A stretch of 64,000 bases of DNA from SLLG01 sp964403935. GTDB taxonomy: Bacteria; Verrucomicrobiota; Verrucomicrobiia; Opitutales; Oceanipulchritudinaceae. Positions 16,055 to 25,333 of this stretch are shown piece by piece. Position numbers and translations under genes: made by a program. The first letter of the stretch is position 1; each line of letters starts with the position of its first letter. Under the pieces are notes generated by a model. The model was not told the origin of the DNA, ran no database searches, and saw nothing but the letters and a program-made list of their open reading frames with translations. The DNA is taken from positions 1 to 64,000 of the forward strand of contig CAYOIB010000001.1 of NCBI GenBank assembly GCA_964403935.1, written 5' to 3'.

Positions 16055-18900
16055 TCGCCCCACCCTTCTTCCCATTCCAGCCAACGAAAGAAGACGACGG
16101 CGAAGCCCCGCACATGGGGGCCAGCCGAATGCCTCGCGGGCTGGTTCTCCCGCTGCACGATGGCTTCCGCTGCGGCCCGAGCTTCCACGCGCCGCGTCAC
16201 CGGATTGATGATGTCACCATACGTCCTGATGACAAAAGTATCGGACCGCACCGCAATGTAAGGAGCGAGCGCAGCAGCGATGTCACCTTGGCGAATCCTC
16301 CCCGGAGAACCAGGCGGGAAGCCATTGTTCAGATGCACGCCCGCGTCTTCCAAAGCGTCACGAAGGATACCGCGATCAAAAAAAGCGGCCATCGACGGGA
16401 AAGGTCCAGCCTGACGAATCCGGGCAACAATCGCTTCTGCCAAAGGTTCCAGTTCATGAGCCTCGAAGAGGCGTAAGCCTTGGCGAAACGGGGCCTCGGA
16501 AGAGATCAACTCGGCAGGCAGGATATCCGGCAGCAGGCTCGCGCCAAATGGATGACGGGCAAAGGCCGCTTCCGCCCGAATCGGATGCGGATCGCTTCCC
16601 CCGGTCGCATTCCGGTCGATCCAATACTCTTTCAGGCCGCGAACCAACATCGCCCGCCAGGCAGGGAGCGATGTCGAGTTCACATTGAACGCACCCACAA
16701 TCCGATATCCTTCAGCATGATCTGGCCCCTCGCCAGCCTCCCCGGCGGTTCGCACCCAAGGGACTGTCTCAGGCGGAACCAATATTGAAGAATCAAATAA
16801 CGAATTCATACCTTTCCCCTCGGGCTCGCCAAACGCGTAAGGAGGCTTGCCCTCGACCGGCACATGCCTCAGCTCCCCGAAGGTCCACAGATCTGTATCC
16901 GGAATATCATACAAACGCACATCCCGCGATGCACTTGATCCAAGAGGTGAATCTCCAAGTGCACCCAAGCTCTTGAATCCGTCCAATTCGGAAAAGAAGT
17001 CGTCGATGATGGCAATCTCACCGGGGTGCCTCGACAAAACCTCGAAGCGCTCCGGCTCGTCGCTGAAGTTGATAACGGCGCGCCGGAGATCAGCTGTATC
17101 AGCAAAGGCGGCCAAACCATCCCGGGCCTGAGGGTCATCGAACAGCTTGAAGTGAAACCCGAAGCTGTAGTCCTCCTCCGTATAATCATCGCTCCGTTCG
17201 AGAAAAAACCTTTGAGAGGCCGTTCCTACAATCAGCGTGTCATTGAGAAAAGGCACGCCGGTGATCGCACAGACAACAGCATCCTCAGCGTTGGAATCCA
17301 TCCCCTCTTCCAGAATTGATCGACGCACGAGCTTGAACGTCGTCCCGCGATAATCCGCGGGAAAGCGCACTTCAATTCGAATGGAGTCACCCTCCTCACC
17401 ATAGTCTTCCGGGCCCACCCGTCGATCCGCCGCCGGCAAAGTGCGAACAAGTCCCTGCGCCTGCCTCGGCTCACGCACACGCACCACCTCCCCCGGCGGC
17501 AGAAGGATGGCATCGCCTTCCACAAGCTCGCTCAGATCGACCCAAGCGATCAGGGGCACATGCATGTGTCGGTGGTCCCGCAAGTGCTGCAAATCAAGAT
17601 CCGCCAGCACCGTCGCCCGGTTCACGTTTTCGATCAGAAGCCTGGGCAAACCGGTTACGACCAGATCATAAGGCCGATGATCACTCTCCCCGTGCCGAAG
17701 GTTGATCGGAAAGGTGTAGGGGTTGTAGAGCTCAAACTCGATGTGGAAGCGCACACGAATATCCCGCGTATTCGCGGCATGAAACACCCCGCATTTGACC
17801 ACGACTTCTGTGAGAACAGGATGGAAGCCTTCAAATCCGGTGGCCGTTTGGACGCCCGCTTCAAGCTCTGCGAGGTTGCCTTCTGTCTGAAGGATTCCAT
17901 CGGAAGCCCTGACCCCGAAGTTGCGCGGAACATCCAGATAACGCCGCGCGCTCAGGAAGGGCTCAGGAAGCGTCTCTGACACCCGATCTGGCCGGATGAC
18001 CCGCCGCCACCCGCCGTGAACCGTATCCGTTGGAAGGCCCTCCGAGACCCAACTATAATCATCAGTTGCCGCAATCAGGGCCTCGATCTCCACCCCTTCA
18101 ATCAAGGCAGCTTGCCCCCGTACCTGCACTTTTCCGAGCAAAGGCTCAACCACCCTCTGGTCCGCACCGGGCGCAAGTAAGCTATCCACACTTGCCGGGC
18201 GCCGCAGAAACATGTGTCGACTGTTGTGCTCTGGAATCGGCCTCTGCCCGTTCTCACTCCCACCTCCGAGCGGACGAACCTTGAGGTTCTCATCACCAAT
18301 CCAGAAAGCATACCGCATGTGATTCCCACCGGATGATTCGGCCCCGACTCCAGCATCCACCGCGACCAGCGGGGCCACAATCGGCAGGCGGGTGGAATCA
18401 CCGGAACGAAGCGCTATAACCGCGTCGTCCGCGGTCGCTCGCCCGCTTCGACGCGCTTCGGACACATGCCTCGGATCCGGCCTCACTCCGGAGACGAGCC
18501 ATACCGGGCCCTCAACTGCGGGCTCCCCATCCGCAGGAACAACGGCCCATGCACCGGTCCATAAAGCGGTTCCGAATGCTGGATCCAACGAATCGTGAAG
18601 ATCGGCTCGTGCCGATACCGACCGGTCGTCCCCCAGCTGTTGCTCCAAAAGCGCAACAGCTTGATCGAGAGCGAAGAGCGCCTGATGGCGGGCGAGGGCG
18701 GCGTGCTGATTGCCCCGCTGGACATGTACCTCCACCTGAGAGAGGGTGGACAAGCTCAGAATCAGCAGCACCAGAAAGGCCAACATCCCCAACGCGGCCA
18801 CGAGGGCAAACCCGCCTGTGCTCTGCGGCAGGCCTGCCGGTGCTCTCCTTTGGAACAGCCGCGCACCGCGCTCGACCCATTTTTTGCTTGCACCCCCCAT
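16051..18900 (-). CDS. Very large pilin-like protein (Verru_Chthon cassette A-like)
   Basis: This 949-aa protein starts at 18900 with AAGGAA six bases upstream. After a basic leader it has a prepilin-type cleavage-like site and hydrophobic helix, QSTGG|FALVAALGML then AFLVLLILSLSTL (residues 27-53), but it lacks the Glu usual at position +5. The helix is followed by a pilin-like amphipathic stretch (QHAALARHQALFALDQAVAL) and an LGDD...SARADL segment. The rest is a long, probably beta-rich exported domain. Length and architecture resemble the giant first component of the four-gene Verru_Chthon pseudopilin cassettes; the other three typical small pilin-like partners are not adjacent here. I infer a type II secretion or type IV pilus-like role. 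It shares its 5' region with tRNA-Val on the other strand. Confidence 0.7.
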   Translation of the reverse strand: MGGASKKWVERGARLFQRRAPAGLPQSTGGFALVAALGMLAFLVLLILSLSTLSQVEVHVQRGNQHAALARHQALFALDQAVALLEQQLGDDRSVSARADLHDSLDPAFGTALWTGAWAVVPADGEPAVEGPVWLVSGVRPDPRHVSEARRSGRATADDAVIALRSGDSTRLPIVAPLVAVDAGVGAESSGGNHMRYAFWIGDENLKVRPLGGGSENGQRPIPEHNSRHMFLRRPASVDSLLAPGADQRVVEPLLGKVQVRGQAALIEGVEIEALIAATDDYSWVSEGLPTDTVHGGWRRVIRPDRVSETLPEPFLSARRYLDVPRNFGVRASDGILQTEGNLAELEAGVQTATGFEGFHPVLTEVVVKCGVFHAANTRDIRVRFHIEFELYNPYTFPINLRHGESDHRPYDLVVTGLPRLLIENVNRATVLADLDLQHLRDHRHMHVPLIAWVDLSELVEGDAILLPPGEVVRVREPRQAQGLVRTLPAADRRVGPEDYGEEGDSIRIEVRFPADYRGTTFKLVRRSILEEGMDSNAEDAVVCAITGVPFLNDTLIVGTASQRFFLERSDDYTEEDYSFGFHFKLFDDPQARDGLAAFADTADLRRAVINFSDEPERFEVLSRHPGEIAIIDDFFSELDGFKSLGALGDSPLGSSASRDVRLYDIPDTDLWTFGELRHVPVEGKPPYAFGEPEGKGMNSLFDSSILVPPETVPWVRTAGEAGEGPDHAEGYRIVGAFNVNSTSLPAWRAMLVRGLKEYWIDRNATGGSDPHPIRAEAAFARHPFGASLLPDILPAELISSEAPFRQGLRLFEAHELEPLAEAIVARIRQAGPFPSMAAFFDRGILRDALEDAGVHLNNGFPPGSPGRIRQGDIAAALAPYIAVRSDTFVIRTYGDIINPVTRRVEARAAAEAIVQRENQPARHSAGPHVRGFAVVFFRWLEWEEGWGE

Positions 18901-18934
18901 GCGGATTCCTTGCTCTCGTTCCTTTGATCTTCTC

Positions 18935-19011
18935 GGGGGATTAGCTCAGTTGGTTAGAGCGCATGCATGACACGCATGAGGTCGCTGGTTCAACTCCAGT
19001 ATCTCCCACCA
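18935..19011 (+). tRNA. tRNA-Val(GAC)
   Basis: A complete cloverleaf can be drawn. The acceptor GGGGGAT pairs with ATCTCCC (one G-U), followed by ACCA, so CCA is encoded. The D stem is GCTC/GAGC. The anticodon stem CATGC/GCATG encloses the loop ATGACAC, giving anticodon GAC (valine, GUC codons). The T arm is GCTGG-TTCAACT-CCAGT. No integrase or duplicated tRNA 3' end is seen nearby. Confidence 0.96.
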
Positions 19012-19368
19012 TTTTTCAGGGCGCGTCACCGCCCGCACCTTTCCCCAATGGGCTTACGGCCCAAGGCATTGCGGCACGGAAGACAAACTCTGCAGATCGC
19101 AAGAAGCGGCTTTTACCTCCACAACAGCGACAGCATGTCCTGCTCCAACGCATTTTTACAGGTAATGCCATCGAAAAGAGTTGGACAAGCGCAATTTGGT
19201 TCTTTTCTTGAGCTTTGACGGCTGAAGCATGCCAGTGACAAAACAACCGGCGGCGCATCAGACTTCATTGTTCGAATCCTCTCTGCTGATGCGACACCCC
19301 AGGACGTTGCTTCCATTCATGAGCCCTCTCACTCCACCCAAAGGAGGCCTGGCAGGGGCATTGATGGC
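19012..19368. other. Intergenic region downstream of tRNA-Val
   Basis: There is no supported gene. An 8-bp perfect inverted repeat, CGCATCAG (19254-19261) and CTGATGCG (19286-19293), encloses a 24-nt loop containing TTCGAAT, the sequence of a tRNA T-loop. This may be a tRNA relic or coincidence, because the rest of a cloverleaf cannot be drawn. The promoter of the TPR gene at 19369 should lie here but is not obvious. Confidence 0.4.
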
Positions 19369-22236
19369 ATGACGAAACCACTTCGTGTAAGCCCGACTAC
19401 GGCGATCCTGTTTTGCCTGACGCTCGCCGCTCCGGGCTTCAGCCAACGGGCAGCGACCCTTGAATCGGCCCTGCAAGCTGCCGTCGCCGCCTTTTCAGGA
19501 GGCGACCCTGCCCAGGCAATGGAACATTTCGAAACCCTTGAGCGCGATTTTGGGAAAGAGCCTGAATACCGAGCGGCATCGGTCCAGAGCTCACTCCTGC
19601 CACTCAAGGGCTATACGCTCCTGATGATGCAGCGCCCGGCAGAGGCGGCGGCAGAATTCGGACACTTCCTCCGCGAGTTCCCTGATAACCGCAAGCATCG
19701 GGCTTTTGTTCTCTATGCCCTGGCTCAAGCACTTCAACACTCCGGCGATGAGGTCGGCGCGATCGACACCTTTTCTCAATTCTCCAAAGACTACCCGCAC
19801 GCACCTGAAGCCAGCGTGGCCCGATTGACCATGGCCGAGATCCGGCGCTCCCGGGACGAACTCCCGGAAGCTCTTGTTGTCCTCAGGGATCTTTATGAAG
19901 ACGCCACCGCACCCTTCACTTTCAGGCAACAGGCTCGACTCCGCGCCCTTCAGCTTACGTTGGAGAGCGGCAGGGTGGATCAAGCAGGCCAACTCCTTCT
20001 GGAGAAAAGCTGGGCTGTCGAAAGTATTCCGGAGCGGTCTGCTTTGGCCTTTTCCGCCCTGAAGATCGGCGATGCCCTGTTGACCACAGGCGATGCGACG
20101 AACGCTTTGGCCGCTTACAGGATGGTCCCCGACTGGGAAACCCTCAAGGCGCTGCACCAGGATAGCTTGGCCACCACGAGAAGCCGGTTTGCAGCGAGAC
20201 GAGGACACCCCGGTGCCAGGAACCAATCCGCTCTCTGGATCGAATACTATCAGAACCTGATCGCCCGCCTGGAAAGGCAACTCGATCAACTCGAGTCGAT
20301 GCCTGACTACACCCCCTCCTTTCTTTTGCGCTATGGCATGGCCTACCTCCGGGAAGAGCGCACACGGGAGGCCATTCTCGTCTTTTCCCTTCTATGCCAG
20401 GACTCCTGGCCCATCGATACGAGACAAGAAGCTCATTATCGTCTAATCGTGGCGCTGCAGGCACGAGACGCATGGGATCAGGCACTCAAGGAAGCAGATC
20501 GCTTTCTCAGCCTATACCCGGAATCACCCCAGGCTCCGGAAACCCTCTTCCTCATTGCCAATGCTTACCAGCAACTGAATCGCTCCGGAGACGCTGTCGC
20601 GGTCCTCGACCAGCTTGTGGAGACTTTTCCCGAGCACCGGCTGTGGGGCCGCTGGCTATTCGCCCGAGGCTTCAACTACCTTGTCCTTGATGCCCATTCC
20701 GCCGCTCGAAAAGATTTCAAAGCGTTCATCGATCGAGCGCCGGATTCCGCATTGTCGGCCAACGCCGCCCTATGGCATGCCTTGGCCTGGCTTTTCGAAA
20801 ACGCACATGCAGAATCCCTTGAAGAGCTGATGGCGCTATCGGCTCGCCTTCCGCCCGACCACTACCTCTCGACCGAAGTTCGCTATCGGATGGCGGCAGC
20901 GGCCTATGGCCTTCGCAACTATGAACGAGCGCTCGACGAGGTTTCGATCTACCTAAACCTGTACCCATCTTCCAGCTACATCAATGAAGTCCTCACCCTG
21001 AAGGGCGACATCCTGATGGGTACGGGCCAACTGGATCAGGCCATCGCTGCCTTCAAGCAGGTATCTCCCGAGGATGAACGCCTCTTCTCCTATGGCATTT
21101 TCCAAATCGGGAAGATCTATCGATCCAAGGAGGCCTGGGATTCGATGGCGGCTCACTACCTCGAATACACTCGCCGCGACATGAGCGTCCATCCGCGCCT
21201 GGGCGAAGCGCTTCACTGGCTTGGCTGGGCATACCTCCAGCAAGATCGCCTTCAGGAAGCCCTTCCGGTACTCACAGAGGCTCTCGACCGCTTTGGCAAC
21301 GACCGCACGCAGAATGATATCCAGGCTATCCTCGGGTCATTGCACAGGGCTCAAGAGCGTCTCGCTCGAGAGAGCCCTCAATCTGACTCGCTCGAATCCT
21401 TCGTCGGCTGGCTGACACATGAAGCGGATAAGGCGACGCTCGAGAACAGGATGACCTATCGCGCCCGCCTGGATCTCTACCGCGCCAACCGGCTCCGAAC
21501 CGAGGGTCGTGGGGCCGAAGCAGATGCCGTCGTTATCGGAATCCTCGAACAAACGAAACCAAGCGACCTCGGGCCTGAGGAAATGGGGACGGTCGGCCTG
21601 CGGCTCGCCGAGCTCGGTTTCCTGACGGCGCGCGATTACCTGGAAGCTCTTCTGGAGGAATTTCCCGCCTCACCGCATCGGGCTCTTGCCTACCTTGGAC
21701 TCGCACACCAAGCCATGCAGGAGGACGATCCGGAGGAAGCCATCCGCCGCGCCGGGCAGCTCGTGGCGGATTTTCCAGCACACCCGAGAGCCGTCGAGGG
21801 ACGGTTGCTTCTGGGCGACGCTCTGATCGCCGACCGCCGATTTGAAACAGCAACGGACGTCCTCGAAGAAACCCTGCGCCTGCGGGAGGCTCGGGGGCGG
21901 CCCCACGCGGAAGCCCTGACCCGCCTGGCGCGGGTGATGGAAGCGACGAATCGTCCGGAGCGGGCCATCGCCTACCACCAACGCGTCTACAACATGTATC
22001 GGGGTTATCCGGATCTGGTTGCCCGGGCCTACCGCGAATCGGCCCGACTTTTCGAAGCCCGGGAGGATCTCCCGGCGGCCCATCGGACGTGGACCGAGTT
22101 TGCGGAATTTGCCGAAGCGCACCTTCCCGAGGCCAAGGGTGAGGCTCAACGGGCGGCGGCTTCTTTGTTCCCCCTCCTGCCCATGGCTGATACCCTCAAG
22201 CCAACTGCCGGCGAAGGGACCACCCCGGAGGGATGA
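19369..22236 (+). CDS. Large exported TPR-repeat protein
   Basis: This 955-aa protein has a signal peptide (residues 1-26, ending APGFSQ) and then tetratricopeptide repeats over almost the whole length, for example AAVAAFSGGDPAQAMEHFET, FVLYALAQALQHSGDEVGAI, YRLIVALQARDAWDQALKEA, TLFLIANAYQQLNRSGDAVA, LHWLGWAYLQQDRLQEALPV and LAYLGLAHQAMQEDDPEEAI. Such proteins act as periplasmic or outer-membrane scaffolds; TPR proteins accompany ExbB/TonB gene sets in Bacteroidetes and Verrucomicrobia. It is the first gene of a three-gene coupled unit: its stop overlaps the next start. Function is inferred only from architecture and context. Confidence 0.85.
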   Translation: MTKPLRVSPTTAILFCLTLAAPGFSQRAATLESALQAAVAAFSGGDPAQAMEHFETLERDFGKEPEYRAASVQSSLLPLKGYTLLMMQRPAEAAAEFGHFLREFPDNRKHRAFVLYALAQALQHSGDEVGAIDTFSQFSKDYPHAPEASVARLTMAEIRRSRDELPEALVVLRDLYEDATAPFTFRQQARLRALQLTLESGRVDQAGQLLLEKSWAVESIPERSALAFSALKIGDALLTTGDATNALAAYRMVPDWETLKALHQDSLATTRSRFAARRGHPGARNQSALWIEYYQNLIARLERQLDQLESMPDYTPSFLLRYGMAYLREERTREAILVFSLLCQDSWPIDTRQEAHYRLIVALQARDAWDQALKEADRFLSLYPESPQAPETLFLIANAYQQLNRSGDAVAVLDQLVETFPEHRLWGRWLFARGFNYLVLDAHSAARKDFKAFIDRAPDSALSANAALWHALAWLFENAHAESLEELMALSARLPPDHYLSTEVRYRMAAAAYGLRNYERALDEVSIYLNLYPSSSYINEVLTLKGDILMGTGQLDQAIAAFKQVSPEDERLFSYGIFQIGKIYRSKEAWDSMAAHYLEYTRRDMSVHPRLGEALHWLGWAYLQQDRLQEALPVLTEALDRFGNDRTQNDIQAILGSLHRAQERLARESPQSDSLESFVGWLTHEADKATLENRMTYRARLDLYRANRLRTEGRGAEADAVVIGILEQTKPSDLGPEEMGTVGLRLAELGFLTARDYLEALLEEFPASPHRALAYLGLAHQAMQEDDPEEAIRRAGQLVADFPAHPRAVEGRLLLGDALIADRRFETATDVLEETLRLREARGRPHAEALTRLARVMEATNRPERAIAYHQRVYNMYRGYPDLVARAYRESARLFEAREDLPAAHRTWTEFAEFAEAHLPEAKGEAQRAAASLFPLLPMADTLKPTAGEGTTPEG

Positions 22237-23156
22237 TGATCGGGAGTCGAAACACTCCAATTGGACGACCGTTGCCAATCGCCAGAATACTGCGGTCGCT
22301 CTCTGCCGTCGTTATTCTTCTGGTTCCGCTCAAAATCTGCGCGGCCGAAAACGAACGCGCAGTGCAGCCTGAGCCGACTGATACAACATCCCCCGAGGAG
22401 AGGCTTGAAGCGCGAGGCGAGGTTGAAACACGGCACGGTCGGCGTTTTGAAGGCCGCATTATCGGTGCGGATGCAGAGACCTTGCGCCTGCAGATCACGG
22501 AAGGCCACGGCAGCGCCGAGATCACCTTTTCCAAGGAAGACGTCGTCTCTCTGCGCCTCACCGGAAACAGCGACTTCGCTGCCTTTGAAGAACGTCGGGC
22601 GGCTGGCGACAACGAAGGGGCCTTCATGCTCCTGCGTGCTCTCTATCATCAACGCGCGCCTCTCCTTCATTATCTATCGGATGGAGACCGCGCCTTTTTC
22701 CTCGATTCTCTCCAGCAATTTCGACTCGGAGGCGATCCCCTGACGGCTATCGCCTTATCCCGGCAACTCGAGCCCCTCGTGGACGCCGCCTCTGCCGGAC
22801 GGATTCTGGCGCGTGAACGCATCCTCTCCTACCTGCAACTTGAGCTCATGGACGAAGCAAAGGAAGAAGCCGAAAAATGGGTCTCCAAACAGCCGATATT
22901 CCTGGAATCCACCGTCGGTCATTACGCACTTGCCCGGATTCACCTCACCGACGGCAAATCCGAAGAAGCCCTGGAACATGCGCTTACTGCCGTGGTTTTT
23001 GCCACCGATGGAGCGGACTATCTTGAGCATTGCTACCGTCTTGCCATTCGGATCGCAGAAAGCCTCGGAGAGACCTCAACAACCCAAAAGCTCCGGGATG
23101 AGATGGAACGCCGATACCCCGCGAGCCCAACTTCAGTAATCACACCCTCCCCTTAA
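22233..23156 (+). CDS. Exported helical-repeat protein with an N-terminal beta domain
   Basis: This 307-aa protein begins with a hydrophobic export signal at residues 19-38 (ILRSLSAVVILLVPLKICAA). Residues 55-110 form a small Sm-like or SH3-like beta unit (GEVETRHGRRFEGRIIGADA, AEITFSKEDVVSLRLTGNSD). The rest is alpha-helical, with TPR-like pairs (LARERILSYLQLELMDEAKE, VGHYALARIHLTDGKSEEAL). The start overlaps the upstream TPR gene stop (ATGATGA), and its stop overlaps the ExbB start as TAATG. It may act as an adaptor between the TPR scaffold and the ExbB-like channel; this is inference from coupling. I recognise no named family. Confidence 0.75.
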   Translation: MMIGSRNTPIGRPLPIARILRSLSAVVILLVPLKICAAENERAVQPEPTDTTSPEERLEARGEVETRHGRRFEGRIIGADAETLRLQITEGHGSAEITFSKEDVVSLRLTGNSDFAAFEERRAAGDNEGAFMLLRALYHQRAPLLHYLSDGDRAFFLDSLQQFRLGGDPLTAIALSRQLEPLVDAASAGRILARERILSYLQLELMDEAKEEAEKWVSKQPIFLESTVGHYALARIHLTDGKSEEALEHALTAVVFATDGADYLEHCYRLAIRIAESLGETSTTQKLRDEMERRYPASPTSVITPSP

Positions 23157-23935
23157 TGACCCATGCAATGAACTTATCGAAACGTCCACGACTCCTCCTG
23201 CTGCTGCCCGCTCTCCCCTCCATCACCCATGCAGCTGACACCTTTGACGAATCTGCCAGCCTCTTCGATCTGCTCCATCAGGGAGGCTGGGCCATGATTC
23301 CACTGGGGCTCCTTTCGCTCGCGATGTTTTACCTGATCTTTCACTGCTGGCACCAAACAAACAAAAAGCGCTACCACAGCGCACCGCTCCAGACAGAGCT
23401 CATTGAACTCATGCGCCGCCGTGAGATCGGGAAGGCGTTAACCCTTCTGGAAGAACGGAACACTGTCCTGAGCCGGATTCTCAGCGTTGCCCTCGTGCGG
23501 GCGCGGGTGGACCAGGAGGATGCCCGCCGATCAGCCGTGGAAGAAAGTTTCAGCGAGTATGCTGAAGCTGAGGAGAACGCCGTCAGCCAATGGATCAACT
23601 ACCTGAATGTCATTGCCACCGTAGCCCCAATGGTCGGACTCCTCGGGACGGTGAGCGGAATGATCGGTGCCTTTCAAAAGATCGGCCATGCGGGGATGGG
23701 ACGCCCGGAAGAGCTTGCGGGCAACATCGGCGAGGCCCTCATAACCACCGCCACCGGACTCGTCATCGGCATCCCGGCAATGATGGTGTATTTCATCTTC
23801 CGCAACCGCCTCAACCTGCGGATGCTCGCAACGCATCAGGAAGGCGCTCAACTCATCGAAGCCTTGGCCGATGCTCCGCCCCTACCCAACAGCACCGAAC
23901 GGCATCCTGAGGTTTCAGCCGCGACACAGCACTGA
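23156..23935 (+). CDS. MotA/TolQ/ExbB-family proton channel protein
   Basis: This 259-aa protein has a cleavable-looking signal peptide (residues 1-26, ending ITHAAD). Three membrane helices follow: about 43-62 (AMIPLGLLSLAMFYLIFHCW), 143-167 (VIATVAPMVGLLGTVSGMIG) and 186-209 (ALITTATGLVIGIPAMMVYF). The APMVGLLGTVSGMI and TTATGLVIGIPA segments are the family hallmark. ExbB/TolQ proteins form a pentameric pore that, with ExbD/TolR, converts proton-motive force to work on outer-membrane or TPR partners. Here it closes a TPR-led operon, but no ExbD/TolR or TonB gene follows: the next gene is on the other strand. Either the partner is elsewhere or this variant uses another one. Confidence 0.9.
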   Translation: MTHAMNLSKRPRLLLLLPALPSITHAADTFDESASLFDLLHQGGWAMIPLGLLSLAMFYLIFHCWHQTNKKRYHSAPLQTELIELMRRREIGKALTLLEERNTVLSRILSVALVRARVDQEDARRSAVEESFSEYAEAEENAVSQWINYLNVIATVAPMVGLLGTVSGMIGAFQKIGHAGMGRPEELAGNIGEALITTATGLVIGIPAMMVYFIFRNRLNLRMLATHQEGAQLIEALADAPPLPNSTERHPEVSAATQH

Positions 23936-23976
23936 CAAGCGCGCCACACCGGGCTTAGAGATACAGCTTTGTCGGG

Positions 23977-24654
23977 TCAAAGTGCGGGCACCCGATGCTG
24001 AAGCATCTGAGCGCGAAAAGCCCACATCGAGGCATCGCCCAGCTCAAAGATCCGGTCCAAGGCCTCTCGCATTCCTTCGCTATTGCCAGCTTCCCAATAA
24101 ACAACCGCGAGGTGGTAGGCGGCTTCTGCCCGCGTCACATCCAGGGCCATCCGGTCTTCTGCCAGGATCTCCAAGCCCAAGCGCGCATCTTCGGTCTGGC
24201 CGAGCATGAGCTGGCTCATGGCAACGCCGAGGCGGGCGCGGTCTCCCAGAGGATTGCCCTGAAGGACATCAACGGCGCGCTGGTAATACGCCAAGGCCTG
24301 CCCGAAGTCCTCTTCAGTATAGACCGCCTCCGCCAGTTCCATCCACGTCACCCCAGCGAGTGGATGTTTGGCATATTCCTCGGCAAAGCTGATCTGCTCG
24401 ACACTCGATGAAGCCGCCATGTAAGCTTCCCGCACACCTGCCTCGCGCTGTTCACCGACATAAGTTGAAATTTGGTAACCAAGGACGATAATAGCCCCCA
24501 GCGCGATCGCTATGAAAATCCCGATTCCGTTTTTCTCCCAGAACTTATTGAACCGCTCCTCCACATCAGCGTCGGGCGGCAGGCCACTTTCCTGCTGTTG
24601 GCGTTGCCGCCGGGCTGCTTCGAGGGGATCTTCGCGCTGGTCTTGCTTTTTCAT
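23977..24654 (-). CDS. YfgM-like TPR membrane protein
   Basis: This 225-aa protein has a charged cytoplasmic N-terminus (MKKQDQREDPLEAARRQRQQ), one membrane helix at about residues 45-66 (GIGIFIAIALGAIIVLGYQI), and a TPR_21-type helical domain (WMELAEAVYTEEDFGQALAY, ARLGVAMSQLMLGQTEDARL, AAYHLAVVYWEAGNSEGMRE). Length and topology match YfgM, the ancillary SecYEG translocon subunit that links translocation to periplasmic chaperones. The pairing with bamB/der seen in Proteobacteria is absent. It converges on the ExbB gene. Confidence 0.78.
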   Translation of the reverse strand: MKKQDQREDPLEAARRQRQQQESGLPPDADVEERFNKFWEKNGIGIFIAIALGAIIVLGYQISTYVGEQREAGVREAYMAASSSVEQISFAEEYAKHPLAGVTWMELAEAVYTEEDFGQALAYYQRAVDVLQGNPLGDRARLGVAMSQLMLGQTEDARLGLEILAEDRMALDVTRAEAAYHLAVVYWEAGNSEGMREALDRIFELGDASMWAFRAQMLQHRVPAL

Positions 24655-24854
24655 TTATACATGTAAAATCCATCGGTTTCCCCGATTTCGTGCAGGGCGT
24701 CAACCGGAAAGGCTGGGTGACACCCGAAGAGATGAGCGGTCTCGCCCATCTGGTTCTGAAGAAACCGTAAAAATCCAACCGATTCTTTCTAAGGAATTGA
24801 CCCCACCCCGAGCCGGATCAAATTCTGCACAAACGCTATTGGAGGAAAATTTAA

Positions 24855-25232
24855 GTGTCCATTGATGTCGAAATTGAGCGGGACCTTCCTGATGTTCTTG
24901 TGCTGAAACTGCGAGGAGAACTTCAGGGACTGAGCCTGCAGGAGGACGAAGCACGCCTCCGGATCCTGACGCTCGCGGCGGCGCGCCCGGCCGTCTTCGA
25001 ACTGGGAGGGCTGCTCGCACTGGATGACAACGGCGTCCGCCTACTCATTCGACTGGCTCGCGCGCTGCATACGAAACGGAGCAAATTGAGTATCGCGAGT
25101 CCCAATGCGTTTGTTGAGCGGACCTTGCGAATGGCGAACCTCCATACCCTGATTCCGATTTTCGCCAGCGTTGATGAAGGGCTCGAGTGCATGGAGATCG
25201 GCACGGCAACGACCGTAAATTCCCAAAACTGA
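24855..25232 (+). CDS. STAS-domain protein (anti-sigma factor antagonist-like)
   Basis: This 125-aa protein starts at a GTG at 24855, nine bases after a perfect GGAGG. It is essentially one STAS domain: an N-terminal beta strand (DVLVLKLRGELQGL), then the LLALDDNGVRLLIRLARAL helix segment and the SIASPNAFVERTLRMANLHT region. In SpoIIAA-type antagonists the loop reads DSSG with a phosphorylated Ser; here it is DDNG, so there is no phosphorylatable residue and control by a serine kinase is unlikely in the classical way. The partner sigma/anti-sigma or phosphatase genes are not adjacent. Confidence 0.85.
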   Translation: MSIDVEIERDLPDVLVLKLRGELQGLSLQEDEARLRILTLAAARPAVFELGGLLALDDNGVRLLIRLARALHTKRSKLSIASPNAFVERTLRMANLHTLIPIFASVDEGLECMEIGTATTVNSQN

Positions 25233-25333
25233 GAACGCATCGCTCTCCAGCGAGGAACGCTTCGGGGTCCGGGAGAGGGAAAAGCACGGCGGGCTTGAAA
25301 GGTGGAGGGGGAAACCTTTTGGTTCTCGGCAAC

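Noticed and set aside
19254..19293. Second tRNA or a tRNA-derived attachment site downstream of tRNA-Val
   Set aside because: Only a T-loop-like TTCGAAT inside an 8-bp inverted repeat is present; no acceptor, D or anticodon arms can be drawn, and no integrase is nearby.
24660..24772. Short protein-like reading ending GWVTPEEMSGLAHLVLKKP
   Set aside because: It has no start codon and no ribosome site and lies between divergent genes; it is too short to separate from chance.
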